Shown in pieces: positions 9,404-19,422 of a stretch of DNA of 64,000 nt. The position numbers and the translations under genes are program-made. The notes under the pieces are model-generated. The model was given only the letters and a program-made list of their open reading frames with translations, was not told the DNA's origin and did no database searches. The number at the start of each line of letters is the position of its first letter. Positions within the stretch are counted from its first letter, which is position 1. Source of the stretch: Pseudidiomarina taiwanensis (GTDB taxonomy: Bacteria; Pseudomonadota; Gammaproteobacteria; Enterobacterales; Alteromonadaceae); assembly GCF_003987435.1 (NCBI RefSeq), contig NZ_PIQG01000004.1, forward strand, positions 1 through 64,000, written 5' to 3'.

Positions 9404-11959
9404 ATCGTTCCGTTTTAGATGACGGGCTTCGCCAAAGTGCGCACCTTGTTGATACATTACGCCCAACTGCGCGAGCTGGTCACTCAATTCTGGGCTTTTT
9501 ACGCCCGCCGCAATCAAAGCGATCTGCAAGTCGCCGCACAGCTTCACGACATGCTCAATCATTTTTTGACTGCGCTCGGAATCCGTCGCATGTTCGACAA
9601 ATTGAGGATCCAAAATGACAAAGTCAAATGGATGATTGAGGATAAATTGAAGCGCACCGGCATTGCGACCAAAATGGTTTAGCGCCAATTTCACGCCAAA
9701 CTCCGAGAGCTTTTTCAACGCGGTCAGTTGACGTTTCGAGTTATAATTTAAATCTGCCTCGCTAAAGGTCATGACAATCCGCTCTGGGGCAACATGTGCC
9801 TCGCGTATCATTTGTTCTAACTTATGCACATCAGCGAGCTTGTAGAGGTGCTTACTCGATAACGAAACGAATAGCGCTGGGGTATCCGGTTGCGCATGGG
9901 CGATTTCACAAGAGCGCTGCAGTAGCCAATGATCCAATGACACCAGCATCCCAGTCTTCTCGGCCAGTGCAAATAACCGCTCTGCCGAAATTTTAGCGCC
10001 ATCTCGGTGCCACCGGGTGACTAATTCGGTTCCCACCGGTTGCTGATTTGCATAGTCATGAATGGTTTCGGCCCGAATAGTGAAATCTTGATCAAGCTCA
10101 GCGTGACGTAATTCGGTTTCAGAATGGAGTGACGCGACTAGATCGCGATGAATCTGCTCATCGAATACCACATAACGGCCCCGCCCCATGCTTTTCGCTT
10201 GATACATGGCTGCGTCGGCATCCCGCAGCAAGCGCTCAGCGGTATCCCCGTCACCGCGACACTCAGCAATACCGACGCTGGCACCAGAAAAATGCGAGCT
10301 TTCGCCGTGTTCAAAAGGTTTCTGCATTTGTTGAATAATCCGCGCTGCAACTTCACGCGCGTCATCAATATGCTGCATCATATCGAGTAAAATAACGAAT
10401 TCATCGCCGCCTAAACGCGCGACCGTGTCGTTTTCACGAACGCAAGAACAAATCCGCTTACTCGCCTCGAGTAAGAAGGTGTCACCTGCCGAGTGACCCA
10501 GGCTATCATTAATGTCTTTAAACCGATCCAAGTCGACAAATAGCACCGCGAAGTGGTGATGAGGGAAGCGTTGCTTATGCTTCAATACCCGTTCAAGACG
10601 CTCGGTAAATAAGGCTCGGTTAGGAAGCCCAGTCAGCGCATCATGATGCGCATCATAATAAAGCTTCTCTTCGATTTTCTTACGTCGCTCGATTTCATCA
10701 ACCAGTTCTTCCGTCCGCTCAGCGACTTTACGTTCGAGGTACGCATTCATGCGCTTGACCTCTTCACTATTGCGACGCCGCTCAATGGCAACAGCAACAT
10801 GCTGAGAAACGAAGTTTAGGAGGTCCAAGTCATCTTGTTTATAACTCACGTCCTTGCGGTAGGTTTGCACCGATAAAACGCCAATAACTTCGTCATCAAC
10901 AATCAGGGGGGAGCCTAGCCATTGCAATGGTTGCGTTCCATAGTCAGAAGTCGCTTCAATCTCATCTTTCGCGGTGAGTCGTTGGAACGTTTCTTGATTA
11001 ATAAATACCGGGCGCTGATGGCGAATGACGTATTCGGTCATGCCACGGCCAAGTGGACGGCTTTTCTGCACTTGCGTATCAAATTCATCGACATAATACG
11101 GAAAGCTCAGTTCACGGCGTTCTTCGTCTACCAAAGCAACGAAAAAATTGTCGTTATTAATTAACTGTCCAATTTGCTCATGGAGGGCGCGGTAAAAGCT
11201 CGACATACTGTCTGAGGTATTGGTCATTTCGGCAATACTGAACAGCACCGACGACACCTGCTCGGCCCTTTTTCGCTCGGCAATTTCAATGGTAAGGTTA
11301 CGGTTGATATCGCGTAATTCAGCGGTTTGCCGCGCAATCTCGGCTTGCAAGAATTCACGCTGACGCAAGCGGTCGAGGGCATTGACGATATGTTGCGAGA
11401 CGAATACCAGCAAATCTTGGTCGGCCTGACTATAAGTTTGGTCATCCGTATAACTTTGGATCACCATCGCACCAATGACCCGACCATTCGATTTTAACGG
11501 CACGCCTAGCCAGTCGACTGGGGCTGCGCCAAGATCTTTAATTTCACCCGCTGCAACCAACTCTTGGAAATTACCTGTTGCATACCAAAATGGTTGGCCC
11601 GTGCGCATGACGTAACCGGTCATACCCCGCCGCAATACTTCCATGGGGAAACTGTCTATGGTCGAAGCATCATCATACTCATCGACGAAATACACAAACT
11701 GAACCGTATCATCGACGTCGTCATATAAGCAGATAAAGAAGTTCTTAGCGAACATCAACTCGCCAATAATGCTGTGACAGCTGCTATAGAATTGGTTGAT
11801 ATCTTGGACCGCTGACGCAAGCTCTGAGATACGGAACAGTGCTTTTTGAATCAGTTCCGCTTGTTGATACTTGACCGTCAGTTTTTTCAGGCGCGCGACT
11901 ACCTTACGCAGACGCGCAATTTCGGAGGCTTCACTCTGTGGCTCAACAACTCGACTCAC
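9395..11959 (-). CDS. GAF-GAF-GGDEF diguanylate cyclase with degenerate EAL domain
   Basis: 854 residues, no membrane segment. Order: short coiled coil (14-40), GAF (about 40-200), helical linker, GAF (about 230-400), coiled coil, GGDEF (about 435-595), EAL-like (about 615-850). The GGDEF domain looks active: HDALTGLPNR, DLDRFKDINDSLGH and an intact RLGGDEF with an upstream RxxD inhibitory site (REND). The EAL domain looks dead as a phosphodiesterase: the signature reads TELVTRW, the DDFGTG metal loop is NHFGRN with both acids lost, and the KID and AEGVE positions read ILD and AAGVK. Probably a cytosolic c-di-GMP synthase sensing small ligands through its GAF domains, with the EAL fold kept for binding or dimerisation. 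It lies alone, convergent with rep. Confidence 0.9.
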   Translation of the reverse strand: MSRVVEPQSEASEIARLRKVVARLKKLTVKYQQAELIQKALFRISELASAVQDINQFYSSCHSIIGELMFAKNFFICLYDDVDDTVQFVYFVDEYDDASTIDSFPMEVLRRGMTGYVMRTGQPFWYATGNFQELVAAGEIKDLGAAPVDWLGVPLKSNGRVIGAMVIQSYTDDQTYSQADQDLLVFVSQHIVNALDRLRQREFLQAEIARQTAELRDINRNLTIEIAERKRAEQVSSVLFSIAEMTNTSDSMSSFYRALHEQIGQLINNDNFFVALVDEERRELSFPYYVDEFDTQVQKSRPLGRGMTEYVIRHQRPVFINQETFQRLTAKDEIEATSDYGTQPLQWLGSPLIVDDEVIGVLSVQTYRKDVSYKQDDLDLLNFVSQHVAVAIERRRNSEEVKRMNAYLERKVAERTEELVDEIERRKKIEEKLYYDAHHDALTGLPNRALFTERLERVLKHKQRFPHHHFAVLFVDLDRFKDINDSLGHSAGDTFLLEASKRICSCVRENDTVARLGGDEFVILLDMMQHIDDAREVAARIIQQMQKPFEHGESSHFSGASVGIAECRGDGDTAERLLRDADAAMYQAKSMGRGRYVVFDEQIHRDLVASLHSETELRHAELDQDFTIRAETIHDYANQQPVGTELVTRWHRDGAKISAERLFALAEKTGMLVSLDHWLLQRSCEIAHAQPDTPALFVSLSSKHLYKLADVHKLEQMIREAHVAPERIVMTFSEADLNYNSKRQLTALKKLSEFGVKLALNHFGRNAGALQFILNHPFDFVILDPQFVEHATDSERSQKMIEHVVKLCGDLQIALIAAGVKSPELSDQLAQLGVMYQQGAHFGEARHLKRNDLL

Positions 11960-12096
11960 AGTCTTCCCAATGCGTATAAAGAGGTCGGATAACTATCGCT
12001 TAAAGCAATGCGAACGGACTAAATATAACGTGTTGTTAACAGTATACCTAGACACAAAGCGCAAAAAAAGCACAGAGTGCAAATTTTAGGCATAAA

Positions 12097-12118
12097 AAAA
12101 CCGCCCGAAGGCGGTTTT
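12097..12118 (-). terminator. Rho-independent terminator of the cytochrome c5 gene
   Basis: A perfect hairpin with GC-rich arms ACCGCC/GGCGGT extended by flanking A/T pairs around a CGAA loop. On the minus strand the hairpin is followed by seven T, so it ends the cytochrome c5 transcript 24 bases after its stop codon. Confidence 0.85.
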
Positions 12119-12141
12119 CGAATGTTCGCTTGGATAAATTC

Positions 12142-12570
12142 TTACAGCTCAGCAATCATGTAATCGATAGCCGCTTGAATTTCTTCGTCCGAGCAGTTTG
12201 AACACGTACCACGCGCTGGCATTGCATTGAAACCTTCAATCGCATGCTTCAGAACGGTATCCATGCCCTGTGCGAGGCGAGCTTCCCAATCTGCTGCATT
12301 ATTGATTTTTGGCGCGCCTAATACACCAGAAGTGTGACATGCCATGCAAAACTGGTTGTACACTGCTTCGCCTGAACGCGCAGCAGCAGCGCCACCTGCT
12401 TGCGCAGCAGCAGCTGCACCAGCAATTTTAACCTGACCAATCGGAGCGATGCGATCTTTCAGCGCATCATTTGCACTCTGCGGCATCATGGCAGCACTTG
12501 CGCCACCGACGAATAATGCCAAAGTTGCCGCGATGACTCGGCTAGATTTAAAAATATTACGTACGTTCAC
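12142..12570 (-). CDS. Cytochrome c5 family protein
   Basis: A 142-residue exported monohaem c-type cytochrome. The signal peptide is at about 1-26 (cleavage near ASA), followed by an Ala/Gly-rich linker (about 50-65), then haem attachment CMACH (75-79), a probable axial Met in AMPARG, and the c5-specific Cys pair CSNCSDEE near the C-terminus. It carries electrons in the periplasm, probably to a terminal oxidase. Transcribed alone with its own terminator and divergent from dinB with about 90 bases between. Confidence 0.9.
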   Translation of the reverse strand: MNVRNIFKSSRVIAATLALFVGGASAAMMPQSANDALKDRIAPIGQVKIAGAAAAAQAGGAAAARSGEAVYNQFCMACHTSGVLGAPKINNAADWEARLAQGMDTVLKHAIEGFNAMPARGTCSNCSDEEIQAAIDYMIAEL

Positions 12571-12662
12571 GGTAGACTCCTGTATGCGCTATCGAGCTTG
12601 TTGACTGTTGTCATTGATGCGATTATAGCCAGATTCCATCCATTAAGAAACACCTCCATTGC

Positions 12663-13733
12663 ATGTCTGAAAATACGCGCAAAATCGCCCTTTTGGATCT
12701 CGACGCTTTCTTTGCAAGTGCCGAAGCCGCTCGCGATCCGAGTCTTAAAGGACGGCCCTTTGCGGTAGGCGGTGGCGGGGCGCGTGGGGTTGTCGCGACC
12801 TGTAACTATGCGGCGCGCCAATACGGCGTGCGCAGCGCCATGCCTGGCTCGCACGCGGTACGACTCTGTCCGCAGCTACATTTTGTCGCACCTGACCACG
12901 CCTACTACCGTCAAATTTCAAACCAAGTTCTTGATATTATTAAACAATATACAAGCACTATCGAACCGGCTTCGATCGATGAATTTTATCTAGAGCTGAC
13001 CGCTTGCGCGCTTTTTCAGGGCAGTGCCACGCGCATTATGGAGGCGGTTCGAGCGGATATTCGCTCACTTGGGATAACCGGCTCAGCGGGGATTTCGAAT
13101 CAAAAAATGGTGGCCAAGATAGCGAGTGACGAGCGCAAACCTGATGGCCAATTTGTGGTGCCACCGGAGCAAGTGTACAGCTACATTGCCAAGTTACCCC
13201 TTGCAAGAATTCCTGGGGTGGGTCCCAAAAGCCAAGCTCGACTCAAAGATGCCGGGTTAACTTTCGGCGCAGATATCCAAGCGGTCGAGTTAAGCTACTT
13301 ACAGCAGATACTCGGTGAGAAGAGCGGCTGGGTTTTGCATCAACGCTGTTTGGGCCACGACCCGCGACCCATCGTGACGGAACGGGTGCGCAAAAGTGTG
13401 GGCGTGGAAGAGACCTTGCGTCAAGATTTTTCACATTTACGTCAGGTTGAACAATTTCTTGAGCAAGCGCTCTTTCCGCAGTTGCTGAAACGGCTCAAAG
13501 TGCAACGTTGGCAGGATGCACCGATTAAGAGCCAAACCGTCAAGCTGAAATTTTCTGACTTTCAACAAACCACGGCATCACGGGTTAAAGCCAAGGCATC
13601 GCCAAGCCTTTTTTATCAGCTAACCCGTGAAGCATGGGATCGACGCCAGGGGCGCTCGGTCCGCTTAATCGGCATAAGCGTTGCCCTGCCCGATCCAGAT
13701 GATCAACTGCAGCTTGAATTAGAACTTGATTAA
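12663..13733 (+). CDS. dinB: DNA polymerase IV (Y family)
   Basis: An error-prone translesion polymerase of 356 residues. Catalytic carboxylates are in LLDLDAFFASAE (about 10-21) and SIDEFYLEL. The helix-hairpin-helix thumb segment LARIPGVGPKSQARL and the little-finger domain (SVGVEETL onward) are complete. The C-terminal tail QLQLELELD resembles a beta-clamp-binding tail. No convincing LexA box is visible in the short upstream gap. It overlaps the pheA stop by four bases, tail-to-tail. Confidence 0.94.
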   Translation: MSENTRKIALLDLDAFFASAEAARDPSLKGRPFAVGGGGARGVVATCNYAARQYGVRSAMPGSHAVRLCPQLHFVAPDHAYYRQISNQVLDIIKQYTSTIEPASIDEFYLELTACALFQGSATRIMEAVRADIRSLGITGSAGISNQKMVAKIASDERKPDGQFVVPPEQVYSYIAKLPLARIPGVGPKSQARLKDAGLTFGADIQAVELSYLQQILGEKSGWVLHQRCLGHDPRPIVTERVRKSVGVEETLRQDFSHLRQVEQFLEQALFPQLLKRLKVQRWQDAPIKSQTVKLKFSDFQQTTASRVKAKASPSLFYQLTREAWDRRQGRSVRLIGISVALPDPDDQLQLELELD

Positions 13734-14557
13734 CGCCGGTCTGGATAACTGCCTAAAGTGACCACTTGGGTGCGAAGTCGAATCAGGGTTAACGCCGCTT
13801 GCAAGGCACTATCTTCGAGCCTACCCTCGCACTCGAGATAAAAGTGATACTGACCAAATTGACGCCCTGTTGGACGCGAAACCAAAGCCATCAAATTCAC
13901 TTTATATGCGGCCAACACTTGTAAGTGTTCCACCAGTAAGCCCGGCTGATCGGCATCATCCAAAATTAAAAACGAGGTCTTGTAACGCGTTACAGCGTCG
14001 TAAGGAGAGGCTTTTTGCGCTGCAGAAGTGACCGCAATAAATCGCGTCGCGTTGTCTGGGCTATCACTCGCCTCGTCTTCAACCCAGGCCAGACGCTGGC
14101 GCAATTCAGTATCGACCAAGTGGCTTGGAACCAAAGCCGCGGCGGGGGTTTCGCACGCGAGCAGTTGCTTGAGGGATTCACTGTTACTCGCGGTTGTCGT
14201 TAAGGGCACGGCCAAGCGCTCCAAAGCATCGCTGCACTGCCCTTGTGCAACAAACTGAGCAAAAACTTGTTGTGGGTTAGGCTGATTGGCAATCAGACTA
14301 AAAGCGATGGGTACCGTCACTTCATCGATAATTTGCAAGGGCCGCTTTACAAAGGCATCGATGACTGGTGACACCACCCCCTCAAGAATATTCTCAATCG
14401 GCACCACTCCAATTTCAGCAGCCTCACCCACAGCGTTTAGCGTCTTCGTAAGTGTTGGGTAAAAGCTTAACCGCTTCTGTGACGGTAAAGAGCGCATCCG
14501 ATCAGCTGCAAGCTGCGAGAAGGTTCCGGCTGGGCCTAGAGTGACGATATCGATCAT
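13730..14557 (-). CDS. pheA: Prephenate dehydratase
   Basis: Converts prephenate to phenylpyruvate in phenylalanine synthesis. About 275 residues. The PDT domain has LGPAGTFSQLAA at the start, GVVPIENILEGVV, and the catalytic Thr-containing NATRFIAV. An ACT regulatory domain follows (SFLILDDADQPGLL; RPTGRQFGQYHFYLE). There is no chorismate mutase domain, so this is the monofunctional form rather than the E. coli fusion. The start is the ATG at 14557; a TTG at 14566 is an alternative. Confidence 0.92.
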   Translation of the reverse strand: MIDIVTLGPAGTFSQLAADRMRSLPSQKRLSFYPTLTKTLNAVGEAAEIGVVPIENILEGVVSPVIDAFVKRPLQIIDEVTVPIAFSLIANQPNPQQVFAQFVAQGQCSDALERLAVPLTTTASNSESLKQLLACETPAAALVPSHLVDTELRQRLAWVEDEASDSPDNATRFIAVTSAAQKASPYDAVTRYKTSFLILDDADQPGLLVEHLQVLAAYKVNLMALVSRPTGRQFGQYHFYLECEGRLEDSALQAALTLIRLRTQVVTLGSYPDRR

Positions 14558-14691
14558 GGTGTACAACTACTTTTTTGACTCTTAAACCTCCAAATTACTG
14601 CCTTTTGCTTCATCTTGCTAGTCGCAATTAACATTGAATCAGCGGGCATTGCTTGGCACACTACGCCAATTGTTATTAACGAGGCATACCT

Positions 14692-16065
14692 ATGAGTTGG
14701 CTCTCCATTTTGCCGCCACTGGTTGCGATTATTGTGGTGTTTTGGCGCAAAGAAGTCATCGGCGCACTGCTGCTGGCAGTGTTTACCTCAGAATTACTGC
14801 TCGTCGCGCAATCACAGCAACCGCTCGCAATGAGCTTTATCGGTACCATTGAAGAGATTGTTGGGGTATTCAGCTCCAGTGGCAACACCCGAATTTTGGT
14901 GTTTAGTTTGCTGGTTGGTGCGCTACTTGCCTATATCCGCGAATCTGGTGGTGTTGCCGCCCTCGTCCAAAAGCTGCTGAATTGGGGGCTTGGCAAAACC
15001 AAGCGTGGAGCCAGCTTGCTGACGGTATTCACTGGCGTCTTTATTTTCATCGAGTCGAACTTAAGCGTTTTGACCTCGGGCATTTTATCTCGTGGGCTAT
15101 TTGAAAAACTCAATATGAGTCGGGCCCGTTTGGCTTACTTAATCGATAGTACCAGCGCACCGATTTGTATTTTAATTTTACTCAACGGTTGGGGAGCCTA
15201 TGTGCTCGGCTTGATTGAGCAACAAGGTCTTCCCGGTGCATCAGTGGTGACACTTTGGAGTACGATTCCTTATAACTTTTACGCGCTATTAACCCTTGTC
15301 TTAGTGTTTTACACCGCGTTATCCACTAAAGTGCATGGACCGTTAGCGCGAGTTGAAGCGCAGCCGCAACCCGCGCAAGATATTCCTGAGCAGATCCCGC
15401 AAGGTAGTAAAGCCCGCTTTATGGTCGTGCCTTTACTCGTGATGGTGCTGGGGATGATCGGCTTTATGGTATGGACCGGGAATGGCGATTTAACTGCGGG
15501 AAGTGGTTCTAAATCGGTGCTTTATGCCACCGCGCTCGCCTGTGTAGTGGCTTATTTTATGCTGCTATTTTCGCGTCGCAACAGCCATCATGAGTTGGTC
15601 AAAATTGGCTTTAAGGGGATGGGTGAATTACTGCCTTTGGTAAGCATAGTATTGCTCTCATTAGCGCTTGGTTCATCGCTCAAAGAGCTCGGCACTGGCG
15701 CATTTTTGGCAGGTATCGTAGGCGATTATCTGGCCCCGATTTGGATCGCACCTATGCTCTTTATTGCCGGTGCTTTGATCGCGTTCACCACAGGTACGTC
15801 GTGGGGCACCTTTGCGATTTTAATCCCGATCGCCGCACCTTTGATTCTTGCGCTCGATTTACCCGCGCCGTTGTTGCTCGCAGCAGTTTTAGGGGGTGGG
15901 GTATTCGGTGACCACTGTTCACCCATATCGGATACCACTGCGGTATCGGCCCTAGCATCGGGCTGTGACCTGCTCGAGCACGTTCGAACCCAATTACCGT
16001 ATGCCCTTGTAGCTGGGGTGGGCAGTATTATCCTGTATCTACTTGCAGGCTTTTTCATGTTATAA
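14692..16065 (+). CDS. NhaC-family Na+/H+ antiporter
   Basis: 457 residues with about eleven membrane segments, opening with WLSILPPLVAIIVVFW as in NhaC-type antiporters. The conserved core GGGVFGDHCSPISDTT (near 400) is the family's ion-path signature, and SSLKELGTGAFLAG and FTTGTSWGTFAILIPI are also present. It probably exports Na+ for H+ at the inner membrane, fitting a marine or saline habitat. Related members exchange malate/lactate or amino acids, so the substrate is not settled. It is followed after 34 bases by alr, so read-through is possible. Confidence 0.85.
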   Translation: MSWLSILPPLVAIIVVFWRKEVIGALLLAVFTSELLLVAQSQQPLAMSFIGTIEEIVGVFSSSGNTRILVFSLLVGALLAYIRESGGVAALVQKLLNWGLGKTKRGASLLTVFTGVFIFIESNLSVLTSGILSRGLFEKLNMSRARLAYLIDSTSAPICILILLNGWGAYVLGLIEQQGLPGASVVTLWSTIPYNFYALLTLVLVFYTALSTKVHGPLARVEAQPQPAQDIPEQIPQGSKARFMVVPLLVMVLGMIGFMVWTGNGDLTAGSGSKSVLYATALACVVAYFMLLFSRRNSHHELVKIGFKGMGELLPLVSIVLLSLALGSSLKELGTGAFLAGIVGDYLAPIWIAPMLFIAGALIAFTTGTSWGTFAILIPIAAPLILALDLPAPLLLAAVLGGGVFGDHCSPISDTTAVSALASGCDLLEHVRTQLPYALVAGVGSIILYLLAGFFML

Positions 16066-16099
16066 CCTTTGTTAAATCGTTTAAGGACGCCTACTGAAC

Positions 16100-17206
16100 A
16101 TGGCCAACGGCATTCATTTTCGTAGTACTCGAGCTGAAATTAATCGCGATGCACTGGTGCACAATGCTCGCGAAATTAAAACTCAGGCGGGTGATCATCG
16201 TGTGCTCGGCGTGATCAAAGCTGATGCTTATGGTCATGGCCTCATTACCGCTGCACAAGCGCTTGATAGTGAGCTTGATGCATTTGGTGTTGCCTTTATT
16301 GACGAAGCCTTACGGTTGCGTGAAGCCGGTATCATCAAGCCGGTGGTCTTGCTCGAGGGGATTCTTTCGGGCGAGGAATTACCTATTTGTGCGCATTACA
16401 ACCTGCAACCGGTGATTCATCAGCAGAGCCAATTAGACGCCTTATTAACCGCGCGGTTAGTGCGCCCAGTTGCAGTCTGGCTGAAAGTCGATACCGGATT
16501 ACATCGACTCGGTTGGCCGCCAGAGCAAGTCAAATCGGTCTACCAGCAATTACGCCAATGCCCGAACGTTGGCGCAATTACCTTAATGTCGCATTACGCC
16601 AATTCTGGGGATCATGGTCATCCGCTTACGCAAGCGCAACAAAAGCTTTTTGAAGATATCTGTGCAATGACCGAAATCACGGTGAATGTCAGCATGGCCA
16701 ATTCTGCTGCCTTGTTAACGACTGCAGTTGAATTGAGCAGCATGAATGGTGAGTGGATGCGCACCGGTATTACCATTTATGGGCTGCCACCGAGCGAAGA
16801 TTTTGCAAGCCAACTCTCTATACAACCAGTAATGCGGTTGATAGCACCTGTGATCGCTTTAAGAACCATACCTGCCGGTGAAAGTGTTGGTTACGGGAGC
16901 ACGTGGACAGCGACACGAGAGAGTCGCATTGCCACCATTGCCATCGGCTATGGCGATGGGTACCCACGCCATTGTAAAAATGGCACACCGGTCTTTATCA
17001 ATGGTCAACGTGCACCACTTGCTGGAACCGTCTCGATGGATATGATTACCGTAGATGTAACCGACCTCGACAAGGTCGAGGAAGGCGATGAAGTTGAATT
17101 ATGGGGGCCCAACTTAAGCGTGAATGAAATCGCGAAGTGGGCCGACACCATTGGTTATGAGCTTCTCACCCGAGTTTCGCCACGCGTCCCTCGGGTTGCA
17201 GTTTAA
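16100..17206 (+). CDS. alr: Alanine racemase
   Basis: Interconverts L- and D-alanine for peptidoglycan, PLP-dependent. 368 residues. The cofactor lysine is Lys40 in VIKADAYGHG, the second catalytic base is Tyr265 in SVGYGSTW, and the GYGDGYPR and MDMITVDVTD motifs are in place. All expected residues are present, so it should be functional. The gene lies directly behind the nhaC-like gene and ends four bases from the convergent S9 peptidase. Confidence 0.95.
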   Translation: MANGIHFRSTRAEINRDALVHNAREIKTQAGDHRVLGVIKADAYGHGLITAAQALDSELDAFGVAFIDEALRLREAGIIKPVVLLEGILSGEELPICAHYNLQPVIHQQSQLDALLTARLVRPVAVWLKVDTGLHRLGWPPEQVKSVYQQLRQCPNVGAITLMSHYANSGDHGHPLTQAQQKLFEDICAMTEITVNVSMANSAALLTTAVELSSMNGEWMRTGITIYGLPPSEDFASQLSIQPVMRLIAPVIALRTIPAGESVGYGSTWTATRESRIATIAIGYGDGYPRHCKNGTPVFINGQRAPLAGTVSMDMITVDVTDLDKVEEGDEVELWGPNLSVNEIAKWADTIGYELLTRVSPRVPRVAV

Positions 17207-17209
17207 CCC

Positions 17210-19279
17210 TTACTGATTTTTCAGATAGCGCTTAAACCACGCCACAGTATGCTCGACTTTTGCAATGATTCGCGAAGGTCGGGCAGTGACGCCATGATAC
17301 GCGTCTGGTACCCGCACCATGGCCGTATCAACCTGTTTCAACTGGAGCGCCTGATAGAACTGTTCCGTTTCAGAAATCGGCGTGCGACGGTCCTTTTCAC
17401 CAGTGAATAGCAAGGTCGGAGTGGTTACATTTTCTACCACCGAAAGCGGCGAACGATTCCAGTAATGCTCAAGCTGCTGCCACGGCATTCCAGGGAATTG
17501 ATTACGGATTTGGCCTAAATAGCTGTCTGCAGTTAAGGTTTTGCTGATCCAATTGATGACCGGATTGGTTGCTGCAGCGGCGTTAAAACGATCGGTCAAA
17601 CCAACCGCAAATGCGGTGGCAATCCCCCCTGCCGAGCCGCCAGCAATAAACAAATTATCTGGATCAGCAATGCCCATTTCGATGAGTTGATCGAGACCAC
17701 TCATGTGGTCAGCGAAGTCACGCTCAGAAGAATAGAAGCCATCGAGCAACATGGCGAAATCTTTGCCATACGAGGTACTGCCGCGATAGTTGTTATAGAA
17801 CACCACGAACCCTTCGGCCGCATAGCGCTGATGCTCAGCTGCAAACACTGGGCCATAAGCAAGGTGCGGTCCACCATGGATTTCGACCATGGTTGGGTAG
17901 CGCTTATTCGGGTCGTAGTTCGGCGGCAACATGTACCAACCTTCAATTTCGGTGCCATCAAAGCTTGAGCGATAGCGAATTGGATTCACCGAGGCCAACT
18001 CTCGGTAGTCCAACACATCCGCATTTAAATCGGTCAAAACGCGCGCTTGTGCATTTGCTTCAGCCGTAATGACCGCAACATCAGCTGGACGATACGCTGT
18101 TGCATGAGTGAAGGCGATTTGTCCGCTGGTGGGCGCGACCGAATACATGCCGCTTAAGTAAGGTCGACTGATATAGGTACCACCCAAACTATCAGTGACA
18201 TCATAAAAATCATCATTGAGGCCGACCACAGCGACTTTAGTGTGAGCACGATCAGTATATTGCACCGTTAACTGGCTCTCATTGAGCCACTTGGGTTGCT
18301 CTAAAGAGCGATCGAGCTGAGCCTGCAAAGTGCGCGATTGCGCCGTTCTAAAGTTATGAATTTGCAGTTTGTTGTTGTGGTATGGCTCAGGCTCACTCGA
18401 ACGCCACAAGTAGGCGAGATTATTGCCATCAAGTGACATCGCCGGAGCAAACTCGGCGCCAGCGCGGTCGGTGAGCTGGGTCAATTCTGCACTTTGCAGC
18501 TGCACCTCCCACAAGTCCGACTCACCCGTTTGATATTCCCAATTATCATTGCGATTGGCACTGAAAATAAGCGCTGAGCTATCACGGCGCCACGCTAACG
18601 GACCATTGTGATTGTAGGCGCCCGTTGTCAATTGGCGGGCATTACCGCCATCACTCGGCACCACGAAAACTTGCCGATATTGGGAAGGAAGTACACCCTG
18701 ACCATCGCGCTGGTAGTATGTCCGTTCAACAATGATCGGTGCTGCCGCCCAAGTTGCCCCTTTTGGTTTTTTCGGGGTGTACACACTTTTAGCAAAATCG
18801 GTCTTCGGTGCATCTTGATTCATGGTAAACGCGATATAGCGACCATCGGGCGACCAACTGAGCTGCGATGGGCTTGCGTTCACTGCAGTGACTGCTGCCA
18901 GAGTCTGAGTGGCCAACCAGTACACATGAATTTGATTTTTCCCACCCCGGTTAGAGGTAAAGGCTAACCGCGTACTATCACCGGACCAGGTTGGATTGCC
19001 ATAACTGGCGTTATCGGCGAACAGCGGCGTATGTTGGCCACTGGCCACATCAATCAACCAGAGCGAGCGCTTCGTACTATCCGTCATTTCGTCAAACTGC
19101 TGACGAACGTAAACAATATGCTTACCGTTTGGAGCAATGCTGACGTCGTTGGCATATTCCAACGCAAACACGTCCTCAGCGCTAAACTTACTTTTGCTTG
19201 ATTCGGCTTGTGCGAAAGCTGGGGGTGCTGAGAGCAGCAAGGCTGTGGCAACCATAGTTGCAGTTAATGTTCGTAGCAT
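17210..19279 (-). CDS. Secreted S9 family prolyl oligopeptidase-type peptidase
   Basis: 689 residues: signal peptide (about 1-23, ending FAQA), a WD40-like beta-propeller of TolB/DPP repeats (SGDSTRLAFTSNR, SPDGRYIAFT), and a C-terminal alpha/beta hydrolase. The nucleophile elbow is GGSAGG, the acid is in FTGEKDRRTP, and the His is in PDAYHGVTARPS. S9 enzymes cleave short peptides, here probably in the periplasm for peptide nutrition. It is divergent from the amidohydrolase gene at 19423, with about 140 bases between. Confidence 0.92.
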   Translation of the reverse strand: MLRTLTATMVATALLLSAPPAFAQAESSKSKFSAEDVFALEYANDVSIAPNGKHIVYVRQQFDEMTDSTKRSLWLIDVASGQHTPLFADNASYGNPTWSGDSTRLAFTSNRGGKNQIHVYWLATQTLAAVTAVNASPSQLSWSPDGRYIAFTMNQDAPKTDFAKSVYTPKKPKGATWAAAPIIVERTYYQRDGQGVLPSQYRQVFVVPSDGGNARQLTTGAYNHNGPLAWRRDSSALIFSANRNDNWEYQTGESDLWEVQLQSAELTQLTDRAGAEFAPAMSLDGNNLAYLWRSSEPEPYHNNKLQIHNFRTAQSRTLQAQLDRSLEQPKWLNESQLTVQYTDRAHTKVAVVGLNDDFYDVTDSLGGTYISRPYLSGMYSVAPTSGQIAFTHATAYRPADVAVITAEANAQARVLTDLNADVLDYRELASVNPIRYRSSFDGTEIEGWYMLPPNYDPNKRYPTMVEIHGGPHLAYGPVFAAEHQRYAAEGFVVFYNNYRGSTSYGKDFAMLLDGFYSSERDFADHMSGLDQLIEMGIADPDNLFIAGGSAGGIATAFAVGLTDRFNAAAATNPVINWISKTLTADSYLGQIRNQFPGMPWQQLEHYWNRSPLSVVENVTTPTLLFTGEKDRRTPISETEQFYQALQLKQVDTAMVRVPDAYHGVTARPSRIIAKVEHTVAWFKRYLKNQ

Positions 19280-19422
19280 ACTTCACTCCTTAACGAGAAA
19301 TCATCGAAACTGCTATCAAGCAAACCAAAGGCGGGCGCGTTGCGCAAGCCTATTTGGGATTGATGCGCACAAATCACCGACCAATGGTATGATGCAAATA
19401 GGTCTTGTTGAGGAAATTCGCC

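Noticed and set aside
9395-11959. Bifunctional cyclase/phosphodiesterase
   Set aside because: The EAL metal loop reads NHFGRN and lost its acids, so phosphodiesterase activity is not expected.
12567-12854. 95-residue minus-strand frame upstream of cytochrome c5
   Set aside because: It covers the dinB start on the other strand and has no supporting features.
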